64,000 nucleotides of DNA from Ophiobolus disseminans (GCA_010093685.1 MU006232.1:955427-1019426), one strand, 5' to 3'. Numbered from the stretch's first letter, positions 34,003 through 47,385 are shown. Numbers and translations are program-made. Notes: generated by a model not told the origin, from the sequence alone.

Positions 34003-37000
34003 ATGGAGGCTCAGGTGCGCACTTTTTACCTTAGCAACCCGTCTGCCCTCAATCTAGAGTGAAACACTGACATGGACAACCCCCAGGTTGAAAATGCCAT
34101 CCAGATCGCCTTCGACCCGACGTCGAGCCAGCAGCTGCGTGGGCAAGCGGTAGAATACCTCGAACGACTGCGTGCCGAGGGCTCCGCATGGCAGGCCAGT
34201 CTTGCCCTCTTCACACGCGACCCTCGACCGTCCGACATCATCCGCCATACCTCCCTCGACCTCGTAAACAATGCCATCCAAGAGCATCGGCTCGATGAGC
34301 AGAGCCTCGCTTACATTAAGGATGCGCTGATGACTCATGTGCGCCAGTCGTATGCCCCGGGCAGCAACAGTCGAGACACATCACACATCCAGAACAAGCT
34401 GATGCAGACTATGACGTATCTGTTTGTAGCCCTGTATGCCTCCTCGTGGCAAAGCTTCTTCGACGACTTCCGCGCTTTGGCCGGCGACCAGGCGACTATC
34501 GGCAACGTCAATACGGCCACCACCTTCCTATATCTTCGGATGCTGTTACAGGTGCACGATGAGATCGCCGATCAGTTGGTCGTCCGGTCTGAGGACGAGA
34601 AGAAGCGCAACACCGACTTGAAGGACTTGATCCGACAGCGGGACGCGCAGAAGATTTCATTATCGTGGCAGGAGATACTCGCCAAGTGGAGAGACACAGA
34701 CCTAGGCCTTGTGGAGATGTGTCTGCGGACCATTGGCCGCTGGGTCAGCTGGACCGATATCAACCTCATCGTGAATCAATCCATGATCACCACCTTTCTC
34801 GAAATGGCCGGCCAGCAGGGCATCTCCGACCCAGACAGTCCTGCCGGCAAGGTGCGCGACGCAGCCATAGACACCTTCTCCGAGATAGTGGGCAAGAAGA
34901 TGAGCCCGGCCGACAAAATTGAGCTGATCAGGTTCCTGAATCTCTCGGAAGTTGTTGGCCAGCTCATAGGCAGTCCTGCGCTATCAGAGTTCTCCAGCTC
35001 TGCATACGACAACGATCTCGCAGAGACAGTAGCCAAGCTCGTCAACAATATCGTCTTCGACGTTGTCAGGATCTTAGAAAACGACGCGGCTGACGAGCAG
35101 ACGCGACAGCATGCCGACGACCTCATTCGCATCTTCACTCCCTATCTGTTGCGATTCTTTGCTGATCAGTACGACGAGGTCTGCTCTAATGTCATCCCAT
35201 CTCTCACGGACCTTCTCACATTCCTCCGTAAACTGCAAAAGAAGACAGGGACTGCCCCTCCTCAGTATGCCGCTGTCCTCCCTCCTGTACTAGATGCCAT
35301 CATCGCAAAAATGAAATACGACGAGACCGCAGACTGGGGCGAAGAAGGCGAGCAGACAGACGAAGCTGAGTTCCAAGATCTGCGACGGCGCCTGCATGTA
35401 CTGCAGCAGACCGTCACCTCTATTGATGAGCCATACTACATTGAAACTCTGAGTCGAATCGTGAACGGAACATTCCAACGACTTTCTCAGGGCGATCAAA
35501 CGTTGAGTTGGCGCGACCTAGAACTTGCACTCTATGAGATGTTCTTGTTCGGGGAGTTGGCCGTTAGAAACCAAGGGCTGTTCGCCAAGCGAGAGCCCTC
35601 GTCTGTTGCTGCTGGGCAGCTTGTGGGGATGATGAACAGCATGATAGAGTCCGGTATGTACTCAACGTGACTGTATGGTTCGTGAAGATTCCTAACAGCT
35701 ACATAGGCCTTGCAGATTACCCACATCCTGCCGTGCAACTGCAATACATGGAGATCTGTGTCCGCTACTATCAATTCTTCGAACAGAATCCTCACTTGAT
35801 ACCGAAAGTGCTCCAGAACTTCGTTCACCTTACTCATAGCAGTCACGTCAAGGTCCGATCACGATCTTGGTACTTGTTTCAGCGGCTGGTTAAGCATTTG
35901 CGAGCCCAACTAGGCAATGTATCATACGACATCATCCAAGCTGTTGGGGACTTGCTGGCCATCAAAGCCGAACTTCCAGACACTTCTGAAGACGAAATGT
36001 CGTCTGATGAAGAGGACCAGTCTGCAGATGCGCTCTTCAACTCCCAGCTTTATCTTTTCGAAGCAGTTGGTTGCATCGCTTCTTCAAGCACAGTCTCGGC
36101 GGAGAACAAGAAGCTGTATGCGCAAACTATCATGAGCCCACTCTTTGCCGATTTGGAGAGGACGTTGCCACAGGCACGCAATGGTGACGACCGCGCGATC
36201 CTTCAGATCCACCACATCATCATGGCGCTCGGAACGTTAGCGCGTGGCTATTCGGACTGGGTGCCATCACAAAACAGCAGCACAGTACCTCAGAGCGAAG
36301 TCGCAGATGAGTTCATCAAAGCATCTGAGGCCATCCTTGTTGCGCTCGAATCTCTAAATTCTTCCGGCTCCATCCGTCATGCAGCGCGCTTTGCATTCTC
36401 CCGCATGATCGCTGTCTTGGGCTCGCGACTGCTCCAGCAGCTGCCTTCTTGGATCGAAGGACTACTTTCCCTTAGTTCATCTATGGATGAGATCAGCACA
36501 TTCCTCAAAGTCCTTGGCCAGGTCATCTTTACCTTCAAGTCTGAGATTTCCGGCATTCTGGACACGGTTATGACTCCTGTGCTACAACGTATCTTCACCG
36601 CTCTTGCGGTGACACCTTCGGGCACAGATGACGAGATCCAGCTGGCTGAGCTCCGGCGCGAGTATCTGAACTTCATCATCGTTGTTCTGAACCAGGGTCT
36701 TGGATCTGTGCTCGTCAGCAATGGTAAGTCACTTAACACTACATTAATAGAGAGAATGCTAACACACGCTAGCCAACCAAGCCTCATTCGAGCCAGTCAT
36801 CTCCTCGATCGAGACGTTCGCCCGCGATACTCACGATTACCCCACCGCTCGCCTTGCAATATTCGTGCTCATTCGCATGACGAACGTTTGGAGTGGTCCC
36901 GACAAGGTCGGACCTGGCGCAAACAACAATCCCACGTCGCCCATCACTGCCCAGGCGCCGCTTCCTGGTTTCGACAACTATGTTGTTGAGCGCTTCTCGC

Positions 37001-37287
37001 CACTTGTGTGGTCGATTCCCGCCTCTTCTGGCTTCAACTCAAAGGACGCCCAGGCCAAGCAAGTCCTACATGAGGCTGCAAACCTTCAGACCGAGATCGT
37101 CAAGAAGGTTGGTGAGCCATATGTGGAGCGGCTGAAGAGCGATCTCAGCGGCAACGGAGTCGGTAGCGATGGAGTTGACCAGTATCTTCGGACGCTAGCA
37201 GGCGCACTGGAAGGCCCGAAGAAAGAGAAGGAATGGAGGAACTTTTTCGTTTCGTTTATCGACCGCATGCTGTCCGGCCGGGGTTAG
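34003..37287 (+). CDS. LOS1: Exportin-T (tRNA export receptor)
   Basis: Four exons, 34003-34014, 34087-35653, 35707-36723 and 36773-37287, give about 1036 aa, the usual length of the family. Exportin-T is a karyopherin that carries mature tRNA from nucleus to cytoplasm with Ran-GTP. The N-terminus after joining is MEAQVENAIQIAFDPTSSQQ, followed by LRGQAVEYLERLR and HEAT-type helical pairs throughout, as in LOS1/XPOT. The first exon is just ATG GAG GCT CAG. A decoy ATG at 34072 inside the first intron is in frame and would give MDNPQVENAI, but the 12-nt exon gives the conserved start. An acidic stretch SEDEMSSDEEDQSAD lies in the third exon. Confidence 0.92.
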
Positions 37288-37554
37288 GCACCCAAACTCT
37301 AATCGCACATGACCTCGAAGATGATCTTAGCGTTTCTCTTGTCGAACACGGCGAATTATTCATGGGGGGTGGCATCATCTGCATCGCGGTAGGCGCGCAA
37401 AGGGGCATTTGGCATGTTTTCGAGATAACCCATTTCACACATCTAAGTCACAATGCTGAAGACAAAGTAGAATTTCACAAAAACACACAAGACCTTTGTC
37501 GTTGTACCGTCCGATTCACACTTTTTCTACTGTATGCACAACTCCCTTAACATT

Positions 37555-38327
37555 CTAAATCTTCGCTTTCACCACACACCCATCCTCCCCAGCATACCCC
37601 TCCCCCCGATGCAACCAGCCCCTCCCATTCGGCACATACAATCGCTGCTCCATCGCCTTGACATATTCCTTATTCGCCATCCAAAACCCGTTAACATCCG
37701 CCCTCCTCACAAACACCTCCATCTCCTCCCGTGTTTCCCACCGCCCAAATACCCGCGCACCCACATCGTCATCCAAGCTCCGAAACGCCATGTACGTCAA
37801 CGTTCCCCCCGAGCCGTCAACGCCTGTTATCAGGGTTATGAGCGACGCGAGTAGATTTGCACGCGCGGACGCGGATATACATGTTATGCGTACATCCTGC
37901 ATTACTTCCGCTGGTGCTTGCACGCGACTTGAATCGAGAAACCCAGCTACGCACGCGTAGTGATTTAAATCCAGGCCTGTTGTACTCGCCGCGGGAATTT
38001 TCTGTAGGAAGGATTGCATGGCGGGGGACGTGAGATGGGTGTCGTACAAATCGCTACGTGTGCCGTAGACTTCGAAGGCGAGCATGCTTGTTGTCTTTGC
38101 AAAGGCGTGGGCGTAGTCGAGTGGGATGCCGAAGTAGTAGGTTTTTGTGCTGGGTTCGGAGGCGTGGACGTAGGTGGCGAGGGAGGTATAGGCGGATTGC
38201 CACTGTTGGGGCGTGAGCTGGAGTTCTATAGGGGGTCTTGGGATGGTAAGGTTGGGAAAGGTGTACTTACGTCGTTGTATTTGTCTGGTACAAAATTGCA
38301 GTTTGCGAAGAGGTAGAAGTCGTTCAT
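37555..38327 (-). CDS. Dimeric alpha/beta-barrel (ABM-like) protein
   Basis: Two exons, 38327-38271 and 38217-37555, give about 239 aa. The first exon reads MNDFYLFANCNFVPDKYND and is joined by frame to LTPQQWQSAYTSLATYVHAS. The middle, with FAKTTSMLAFEVYGTRSDLY and SPAMQSFLQKIP, resembles an antibiotic-biosynthesis-monooxygenase/EthD-like ferredoxin fold, and a second half has a similar layout (RVFGRWETREEMEVFVRRAD). A two-repeat ABM-like protein is my best reading. Enzyme activity is not evident. It is divergent from the SDR gene. Confidence 0.7.
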
Positions 38328-38905
38328 GGTGGGAAGGGTCGTAGATTGATTTCAATGGTTGACTTCAGTAGCAATTGGGTTCCGTTCTTGATCATTGGTA
38401 TCGGTCGAGTCTTATATCTTGTCCTTCCTCATTCCACACCCATCCCTCCCTATCGCATTTCTTCATCCGCTCGACTTTCCATCTTCCCTCTACCAACCTT
38501 CAACAAATCCAACTTACCATGCGCGTCTATGAAGTTGGTTGGTCGGGTCGGCATGGACCTGCAGATCCACCGTCCCCGCACCTACTAGCTCCCGCTTGGT
38601 GTGCAGCGAACTGGTCACTACACCCCGAACTCCATCCCGGCACCAGGTCACTCTACCATGATCCGCCGAGAGTTGGCGCTCGTCGAGGTAGTCCTATTGG
38701 GTGCATCGCTTCCAACTTTGCAGGTTCGGCTACGTTTATCCGCCGTATAATAGGGCGGCGAAGCAATCAGGTGATGCTACGTATCCGCCTTGTTGTATAC
38801 GGATAGCGTTCCCCGCCAGGTGCGGGCTCGTAGGTACTTGCTTTGTCTGTTTGTCTCTTCTGCATCAGCTCAAACAATTGTCTATAGCTTACCAGCCAGA
38901 GGTAA
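38328..38905. promoter_or_regulatory. Divergent intergenic region
   Basis: About 580 bp between the ABM-like gene (leftward) and the SDR gene (rightward), expected to hold both promoters. A plus-strand frame at 38375-38806 is open but has no recognisable feature. Confidence 0.5.
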
Positions 38906-40099
38906 ATGATCAACAACATGACAACCTCCTCGCGCGTAGCCATTGTGACGGGTGCGAACAGTGGCATTGGCCAAGGAATAGCACGGAAGCTTGTAGAGTC
39001 GGGATGGATAGTAGCTGTGGCGGATGTCAAAGAAAACAAAGAATTTGCGGAAGAGTTGGGTGATGCAGCGACTTATTACAAGTGCGATGTTGCGGACTAT
39101 GACAGGTTCGTGTATTGGTATTTAATGGATGTAAAAGTGTTAACGCATGAGCAGCCAAGCCGAGACTTTCCAGAAAGTGTTTGATAAACATGGAAGAATT
39201 GATGCGCTTTGCGCGAATGCTGGTATCGTCGACAAAAGGTTGTGAGCTTTCGGTGGATGTGGGAGTAGTCACTAACATGTACACAGTTCGATATACATTT
39301 TCGAGCACCGCAACTCGGACAAGTAAAACAGCATTCGGCCATGGGAACTCGAGGCTGACAGTCCCAGAATACCACCAAAGCCAGATCTAGTCTGCACAGA
39401 TGTCGACTATAAAGGCGTCGTGTACGGCACACAGTTGGCGATCTACTTCATGCGGAAGAACAAAGTTCCAGGCGGGAAGATCGTCACCACTGCGAGTGTT
39501 GCTGCCATCGTACCTCATGAGACGTATCCCGAGTACAATGGAGCAAAAGCCGCCGTCGTACAATTTGTCCGGGGGACCGCTCGGATCCTCAAAGACGTGA
39601 GCTGCCGGGACTCTGCTCATTTGACCGAAACCTGATTGTGACCAGAAGGAAAACATTACGATCAACGCTGTATGTTCAGGTAAGTATATCTCCACAATTA
39701 AGTACCCCAAATCAAACAATACGCTGACCCAATCATAGGTATCATCGCAACCTCCGTCATACCACAAATGATGATAGACGCCGTTGCTCCGGACTGGTAC
39801 GTACTATACCTCTACCATAAAAGCGTACTCTAATTCGCATCAGCTTGACACCGCTGTCCACGGTCGTAAGTGCATACGAGCGCTTCCTAGACGACGACTC
39901 CCTCTATGGCCGGGTTGTTGAGTGCTCGGCGGACAAGCAGTTCTTTCTCGAGGCACCGACTCTTGCAAATGGCCATGTGTCGCGACGCGCGGTTACTGTC
40001 TGGGATCCGCTGTTCATAATGTTTGGTCAAATTCGCTCTATCCATGGTTATATGCTGATTGAGAACCAGGAACCACGGAGAGAAATCAGGCTTGTCTGA
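38906..40099 (+). CDS. Short-chain dehydrogenase/reductase
   Basis: Seven exons, 38906-39105, 39155-39238, 39287-39322, 39368-39596, 39646-39679, 39739-39796 and 39844-40099, give about 298 aa. It is a classical SDR: cofactor site TGANSGIG (about 15-22), structural CANAG, catalytic Ser at about 150 in TTASVAAI and Tyr/Lys in YNGAK (about 163-167). The acidic residue in VAVADVKEN after the second strand favours NAD(H). It resembles fungal 15-hydroxyprostaglandin-dehydrogenase-like proteins; the true substrate is unknown. The fourth intron boundary was chosen so that HRNSDK joins IPPKPDL (45-nt intron with GCTGAC branch). A second start at 38918 is possible. Confidence 0.87.
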
Positions 40100-42259
40100 T
40101 GCTATCCCCTGAACATTGTAGTCATCGGGTTTTGAGGCTCTTGTGAGCTATATGTTGTTGGTCTACGGGCAACAACGGGTACAGGCGGGGTAGATGGGCT
40201 TGCTCTGGATTGGGTGGTAAGGCGTGCCTTCCGTTCTGCTACGAGGCTGCAGGAACAAAACCAAAAAGCCGCGTATCCGCTCCAAGAGGTTGTCGTGCTG
40301 TGATGCGTGCTTTGCTCTTCATGGTCCTCCTGGTCGTTGATGTTCACCGGATTCCGTTTGCAAACATCTGGCACGTCGTTGACCGGAAGACAGCCATATA
40401 TTTGTGGTACTATGAGCTGACCGATTCAGCCGCGAACGACATCCTCCTAGAAAACCTGCTCTTCGCATGATAAGCTATCAGCTTATCGATATCGATTCCT
40501 GGGGCTTGTAGCCGGTCGCATCTCGATACTGCAGCCGGCATATTGGAATTTTCTTGGGTCATGGTTCAGCCCTGGCTGACCAGGTATGGTTATGGCTTGT
40601 CAGCTTATCCTCTTGACCGCATATACCCCAAACCTAGAATTGTGCTTCTTAGATAGCATTGGGCGAAAAAGTGATTGTGGATTATGGTAGGTTCGACGTA
40701 AGGGTTGACCAGACGCCCGCATGTCGCCCGTGTCTTTGCTCTCAATTATGTCGAGGCGCACCGTATTGATGCAGTCAGGTCGAGATCAGGTTGCCGGAAT
40801 GTCGGTGGTTTGTGTGGCACCTGACGGACTGATATTGACCAATCTTGGAAACAGCCATGACCCGCAGTTGACGAGCGTTGGGAAATGAGAGCCACGCACG
40901 TTCATCTTGGTGACGTTCTTGAATCCTAGATTGCGGCGCTTCTGTTGCGCGAACGCTTTCGAGATTGTAGTCCAGTTTGGTCGAACAGAGAGCCACCTGG
41001 GCAGTTCGACCAACGATGCCCGCCCTTCTGAGCATTCGATATAAGTCTGGTGTTGGCGTGGGTGGCCGTGATCCAATGGAATGTTCGTCCGCAGCTTCCT
41101 CAGCTGACCGCCAGATGGAGGGGACTTGCAGCACCGCGTCGATAGGTGCATCGTAAATTACTAGCCGGGCTGCCTTTGTTGCCGTCATCAAGCGCAGAAG
41201 CGTCTGTGGCAGTTGATCAAGAGGCAATCTCGAGATTTCCCAGGTTGGCCCTTCCAATAATCACCAGGTCCTGCTCAATCGTCAGTCTTCAGCGCACGAC
41301 TGCTATACACCGCTGGATACGAGACGCCGGACGGCTCTCTAGTATATCATCTATACCGGCTTGGCAATAGATGGAAGACCTTGGGTCGGGACCGATAGGG
41401 TCGCACAAGCAGGAGCATTTCAGGGCTGCACACCACAATCGTAAGCAGCATGCAATGCGCTTTGGCGCATTCGGGTCTGAACAATGAGCAGCCGTTCTTG
41501 GGGATGCTCGAGCTGTGGTCCACGTCGTCGGATTGTGCATCCACTGCAAGTGCCGTTGATCATCATCGTCGATTCCCGGAACAGTCCCGCCAGACTATCA
41601 GAGACCCCTCTGCACTGGAACGGATCGAGGCAGGATGCCGTGCAGAAATCGATTCGCCATGGCCATGGCATGGTTCCCCTGGTGTAAAGTCTTCTGGGCC
41701 AGAACGGCCCCTGTGCACGGTGCGTCTTACCCGATGCGGTTACGGCATCGCGGTTTAAATTGCCCTGCACAAGCCATCCTATCGCCTTGCCCACGCAAAG
41801 GGTGGTCTTGGGCCAGTCCGCTATTTTAACCGACTCCCAACCATGCCAGTCGTCAGCCGAACAGTCGAGTTTTGCTGCCGTGGAGGCGTGGCGTGGCTTT
41901 ATTGACATGGCTGCGAGGGGATTAGTTGCCGCAAGCGTTCAATAATGCTGCACAAGCCCAACTTAAGGGACCGTCAAAAACAACGAAGAACCCCAGGAAG
42001 CGTTTGTGATCGACATCAACGAGCAGGCCCTCCTTCGCAATCTTCAACTGGCTGTCATTCATTATCCGTCGCCAAACCGTTTACCGGCATTGAGGATCAT
42101 AGGACCACTGCGGGAGGAAAAGCCATTGTTCGATATTGCCTACCACGGCGCTTTACCACCTAACTTGGGTATCGGGACGGTCATGATTTGCAAAAAGCTG
42201 CAAGTTAAGCAACCGCGTGGACAAGAATAGAGCCGTCAAACGGTCACCAGGACGATACA
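40100..42259. other. Gene-poor region, about 2.2 kb
   Basis: No gene can be secured. Minus-strand frames at 40775-41263, 41347-41544 and 41420-41908 have coding-like composition, for example LDQLPQTLLRLMTATKAARL in the first, but I cannot join them into one model. They could be an intron-containing gene or a decayed one. Confidence 0.4.
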
Positions 42260-43506
42260 ATGGGTTCGATGTTTTTCGTGGAACCTAATCGCGAGTCGGG
42301 TCCCGTGCACTGTCTCACCATGAGCCACACAGAAACGCGAAGGAAGCCAAACGAACGCACAAGCCGAGGCGCCTCCTTATTATCGAGTCAACGACCGCTG
42401 CACACTGGTTTCTACCCTCGCGTGTTGTCTTCGCTGTTCTTTGTGCTCGCCTTCTGGAGTTCCATCATTGGCAGCGCGTCCGCTACAGATGGTGATCGTC
42501 CAACATTGCTCGCCATCCAGTTGGAAGACGACCTAGCTTGGAAGGGATCGGCTCTTTATATCGACCATCAACCGCCGCCATTGATGCCTCCGCTCCATCA
42601 CAATGAAGGGCCCTTGAGCACAGCATATGATCAACTTGCGGAGCGAGCCGTGAGCACTGATCCTAGTGCCAAAAAGAGCGACTTTACGATCCCCCAGCCA
42701 TTCGATACGGGCCTCTCAAACAACTTTACAACCTCGTGCGCGAGCTTTCTAAGTCGCCTCCGGACAAGCGACGAATTCAAGACATGCCATCCCTTCTCCC
42801 TGATGCTCCAGGTATGTTTTGATATCCTATAGAGGAATAGAACTAGGCTGACCTGTACTAGACGTCCAGCGGTTTCTTCGACGCATCGAGATCAAAAGTC
42901 CGAATCACACAAACACTGGAAGCTACTTGCGGAGCGAATGCAACGCAATGCAACAACTTCATGCAATCGGCCGCCCGCGAGCTGGTGACCGCATCAGCAT
43001 GCAAGACAGATCTTGGCAACGATACACCATTGATAATTCAAGCACTCAACGGCTTGGTGGCATATCCTGTGGCATATGCAGCAAGCTGCTTGAAGGATCG
43101 CAAAGACAAAGAGGGAAGCTATTGTTTTGCCAATGCGGTAACCAATACGACGTCGACCACAGACTCATATCCGTACTATCTCCCAGTCGGACAGGAGCTT
43201 CCAGCTGGCTCGCGCCCGACTTGTAATTCTGTAAGCCAAGCTTCTCGGCTTAAACAGTTACGATACTAATACATTCAGTGTCTCCAAGATGCTATGGCGA
43301 TTTATGCTCAGTATGGCAATAATGTCACACAGCCGATCTCGAAAACCTATGTCTCTGCGGCACAACAACTGTCGATAGCTTGCGGGCGGACGTTTGTCAA
43401 CGTCACAGCAGCACCCCTCAGAGGCGCCGCAACCACAACACACACGTCACAATTTACACCGACAATAACTCTTATATTAATGTTTGTATTCTACTTCTTC
43501 CAGTAA
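42260..43506 (+). CDS. Fungal DUF7729-like protein, likely GPI-anchored
   Basis: Three exons, 42260-42811, 42862-43230 and 43279-43506, give about 382 aa, or 362 aa from the ATG at 42320. A hydrophobic segment near the N-terminus (VLSSLFFVLAFWSSIIGSAS) acts as signal or anchor. The central domain has a regular cysteine pattern: FTTSCASFLSRL, FKTCHPFSLML, EATCGANATQCNNFM, SACKTDLG, ASCLKDRKD and GSYCFANAV. The C-terminus ends in TITLILMFVFYFFQ, a hydrophobic tail like a GPI signal. This fits the DUF7729 group of ascomycete surface proteins; function is unknown. Translation may start at 42320, which puts the hydrophobic segment closer to the N-terminus. Confidence 0.8.
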
Positions 43507-44949
43507 TGGGAGGAGACGTCGTATAGTTTTCATGTATCTACTTAGTCTTATGATTCCCCTCCGCTGACAATTGTCAGTCGGTCATTAGCGATGGCGTCTG
43601 GGTTGGATTTGTTTCTTGCGATTGTCATGCCAAGTGGTGCATGTCGACCACAGATACCCACTGGGATTTGCATAGAATTGGAGCACTTGCTTTCAGAGAT
43701 TGGGGCCACGGCCCGGGCTTGAGGCACTGTAAATATTGACCGAGTGATAAGGGAGATCTACATTGCCTTGCTAGATGGTATGGAGACGATATAAATGTCA
43801 AAGTTGTCTAGAGCTATCAATAGTCCTTTCAGGCCGGCAACAATTTACTGTTCAAACTTCGTGGCTGGTAAGTTGGTAGTGAGCGCGCGCCAGGATGATC
43901 CATGCCAAAACATCGAGAATTTCACCGCAAATTTCAATCAATCTATCCGTCACGATCGTATCCACCATACCTTGCGCGCTATCGATAACAAATCTCCTTG
44001 CACATCATCGCCATTCTGTTTGCTCACCCAAGCGTTGTTTCCCCGTAATCACCTGGGCAAGATGCGCGCACAACCCACGGTATCCCCGCACGCGCACGAC
44101 GGTGATGAGCTAGGACCATCGCACACGTCAACGCATATCCAATGTGGGCCGCTTCTCAGCGGTCTCAAACCTCTTACGGGGCCGTCCAGGTGCTTTTTGG
44201 GTGTTCTGAAACACAACGTTGTCGTCACGTGCGATCGTCATACCGGAGGCGTGTTGTGATTTGACAGAACTTCTCGAACTGCACCCCTGAACGTCAGATC
44301 CTCACTTCGTGCTTCAGCCATACCACCACCAACCTTGTCCTATACGATGCTCAGCTCGCCCTCGTAGCACCCTGTGTGTCTGCTATCATAGCACCAAGAT
44401 GTCGAAATGAACAAATAAGTGGTTCTGCATTTGCCTGATCAGCTACATCTTCAGAATAGTGCCGTCGGTGGAGCCTCGGTGTCATCATCCTCTCATCTCC
44501 AGCGCTCTTCATCCTTGCACGGACAATCTGCGCACGAGCGGAGCATGTGAAGCTCCCGGTATGTAGGTTTCTGTGACAGGCCAGGAAGATGCTGGGCCGA
44601 ACGTCAAACATTTATGCGTTTGATGGGTTGTTGGCTCCGCGCCCTCGCCTGTCAGCCGTGACCCTGCGGTCCTCTTGAACCTGAGACAGCCAGCTTCGCC
44701 ACGATTTCGCAATGCGTACCTCCTTCTCTCCTCTCATTCTTTGCGCTTTTTGAGAGAAGGTGATATCAGTTGGGGCTGGAACCAATCTACATTCTTTTGT
44801 GCCACCATCGCTCTTTCGCTCTTTTCGTCACGCTCTTTTTGGCTCCAAACGTCTACCGTCACTCGCATTCCATTCGCTCGAAAACATATCCTTGACTACT
44901 CCTCTACACGTTCATTCTTTTTCGCAAACCGCATACAGCCAGTTCAAAC
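43507..44949. other. Intergenic region, about 1.4 kb
   Basis: Holds the 3' end of the DUF7729-like gene and the promoter of the following gene. A plus-strand frame at 43795-44259 (154 codons, ATG start) has no recognisable feature. The 200 bases before 44950 are CT-rich, as is common in fungal promoters. Confidence 0.45.
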
Positions 44950-47160
44950 ATGACCGACTTCATGGCCCAACAGGGTTATGGGCTTTCTGCCCCCTCATCG
45001 CGACAGGACATCGTGAGCGCCTTGTTGAGCGAATATGGGAACTCTTTTGGTCATGGCGATGGATCACCTTCGGCATTTTCTCCCGTACCGGCAGATAAGG
45101 AGCTTCCATCACCTCCACCACGTTCAGATAGCTTGAGAAACAAGCCTCTACCGGCCGTCGCGCGAGCTGAACAACGGATGAGCATGAAATTCCAACTACG
45201 AGGTAAGCGCATGGTTCGGGGACTGTTTCGTAGAAGGCAATCGAGGGTCGCCAGTGTTGTGACTATTGACAACACATATTTGGTGGTGTGTGAAGCAGCT
45301 TACTAGCCCTCTTCACTTCACCACCATCACTCGTGATTCGTGACGCTAGCTAGTCGAAGTGTTTTCCTTTGCACTGGTTCCTCCACCCCATCAGCACCAT
45401 CGCGCCAGCGCACACATGACACTACAGATATTTACAGCCAGCTAACCGATCGCAGTCACCGAAGACGCCCCTCTCTCGCCATACAGCGCACGAACTGCCT
45501 CTCCAGGACAGCAGTCGAGGAAGAAGATACTCTATCGTAGCCTGTCTCGCGACGCAAAGCCGCCTTCCCTAAACTTAGTCACCAGCAACGGATCAACAGC
45601 GATAGTTCCGCCTACTCCAGCCCTTCCCATACGAGCGCAAACCCTTCCAGTGCCGTCCAGTCTCCAGAGCAAAAGTCTGCCATCCCCGCCTCCACCACCA
45701 CCTGCGAAGTCTACACGGAGATTAAGTGCTCAGGCGCCAATGGGGCTTCAGCAATCGAAATCCCAGAGAGATCTCGCACGTAACGATTCACTACTTTCTC
45801 AAGGCGAAACCACATCTAGTCAGTCCGAGAGACCTGCGACAGTGGAGGCGGCGCCAATTGTGAAAAGGAAAGCACTCCCCGAGCCTGTAAAGAGATTCAA
45901 GAGCCTAGCAGAACTCGGTACCGGTCGTCGTGGCGGAAAAGGTGGACCTTTACCGCCAACTTCTATACCACAGAGGATAAAAACTAATAGCCAGACTTCA
46001 AACTCGTCTCGAAACGAAGTTGTACCGGTTCAGGAGCAGGAGGTCAAAGTGCCAGCGAGCGAGCAACAACGCCATGCGCCCATACATAACCAACTGCCCC
46101 CAACACCTGAAGAGGATAAAACCTCGACGTTGGCACCTGCACCACCTCCAAAAGCTTTTACAGCCTTGGGACTCCCCTCAAATCCTCGTGCTAAAGGAGG
46201 ACCGATCTCGCCAAAACATGTTAGAGGCAAAAGCAGCACAGGGTTCAACCTCCTGATGAAGGTAAGGATCCAAATTCCTTTCCCTTCGCCTGTGTTCATC
46301 AGGTAGTTCTCTGGAACCAAACACGGTCAGACTACCCATTCGTTGTGTTTCATTATCATTTCAAGAAGCAACTTCAGTAGCTGACTTGCTGTTTCAAGGC
46401 TCAGAGACCGGCTCCACCCATTCCGGGTATGGAACTAGAGACCATCACACCTGAAATGACACCTTCGCCAACTCTCGATACAGAACAGCAAAAGGGGCAG
46501 AATATGTCGCCAGTTTCTCCACTATCTCCGAAATCTGATCAGAGGAGGCCGTTTAGCTACGAAGCTGCACAAGCGGTCAAGGCACCAGGCAAGACGATGG
46601 ATCAGCAGGCAACAAATACACCAACTCCAGTAGCAGCTCCCCCAGCCCCATCGCTACAAGAGCTTCTCCGCCCATCCACTCAACCAAACCCCTTCGATTC
46701 TCCAGAACCCAGTCCAACACTAGATCCTATAACCGCTCCTCAAACCACAAGCCAAATCGCCACCCTCCCAACCGGAACCCCGGCCAAACCCTCCACCCCA
46801 CCGCCCTTCAACCCCCTGACCCGCGCCCCCATCCCCCTCCCCCCATCCTCCATCCCACCCATCACCTCCACACACCTGGACTGCTACACCGCGCACAAGA
46901 CCAATATCTGGAGCAACAACACGTTCCAGCCGATGGGGTGCATGATCTGCCGGGCAAACGAGCGAGACAGGAAATGGGCCTGCACGTGGTGCCAGTTACG
47001 CATTTGTCGTGGGTGTAGCGAGGAGTTGAGGGCGGTGGAGGGAAGGAATCTGGGTGTTTTACTCGAGATGAGGGAAGTTAGGGAGGGGGTGGAACGCGGG
47101 GTGAGGGAGAGGATGGAGGTGGAGGAGGTGGAGAGAGAGTATAGGAGGGGTGGGAGGTGA
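44950..47160 (+). CDS. Proline-rich protein with C-terminal Cys cluster
   Basis: Three exons, 44950-45202, 45456-46261 and 46399-47160, give about 606 aa. Most of the protein is disordered and rich in Pro, Ser and Thr, with polyproline stretches such as LPSPPPPPPAK and PAPPIPG that could bind SH3 or WW domains. Near the C-terminus a compact piece CMICRANERDRKWACTWCQL followed by RICRGCSEEL has six cysteines in CxxC-type pairs and probably binds zinc. The last 40 residues are highly charged (Glu/Arg). The first intron is long for this genome (253 nt); its start was fixed by phase, since read-through frames end at a stop. I do not know the function. Confidence 0.72.
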
Positions 47161-47385
47161 TGGGGCTTGCTGGTCTACGATGAGGGGGGATGGAATTGAC
47201 ATGTAGGCATGGATTGGCGTAATACATGGTTGGGTTCATTTGTATATGTGGTTGCATGAATGGGTGGCGTTATGATAGCATTATGGCTTTCCAGCTGGTT
47301 AGCTAGCAGCGCTATATGCTGATTTATGCAATGCTACGGATGTTATACTTCGACCGCTCGTCGCACCTCCATCTTCATAAGAAGA

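Noticed and set aside
38375..38806. 143-codon plus-strand ORF between the ABM-like and SDR genes
   Set aside because: Lies in a divergent promoter, with no recognisable motif.
43795..44259. 154-codon plus-strand ORF with ATG
   Set aside because: No signal peptide, domain, splice pattern or neighbour supports it; it sits in a promoter region.
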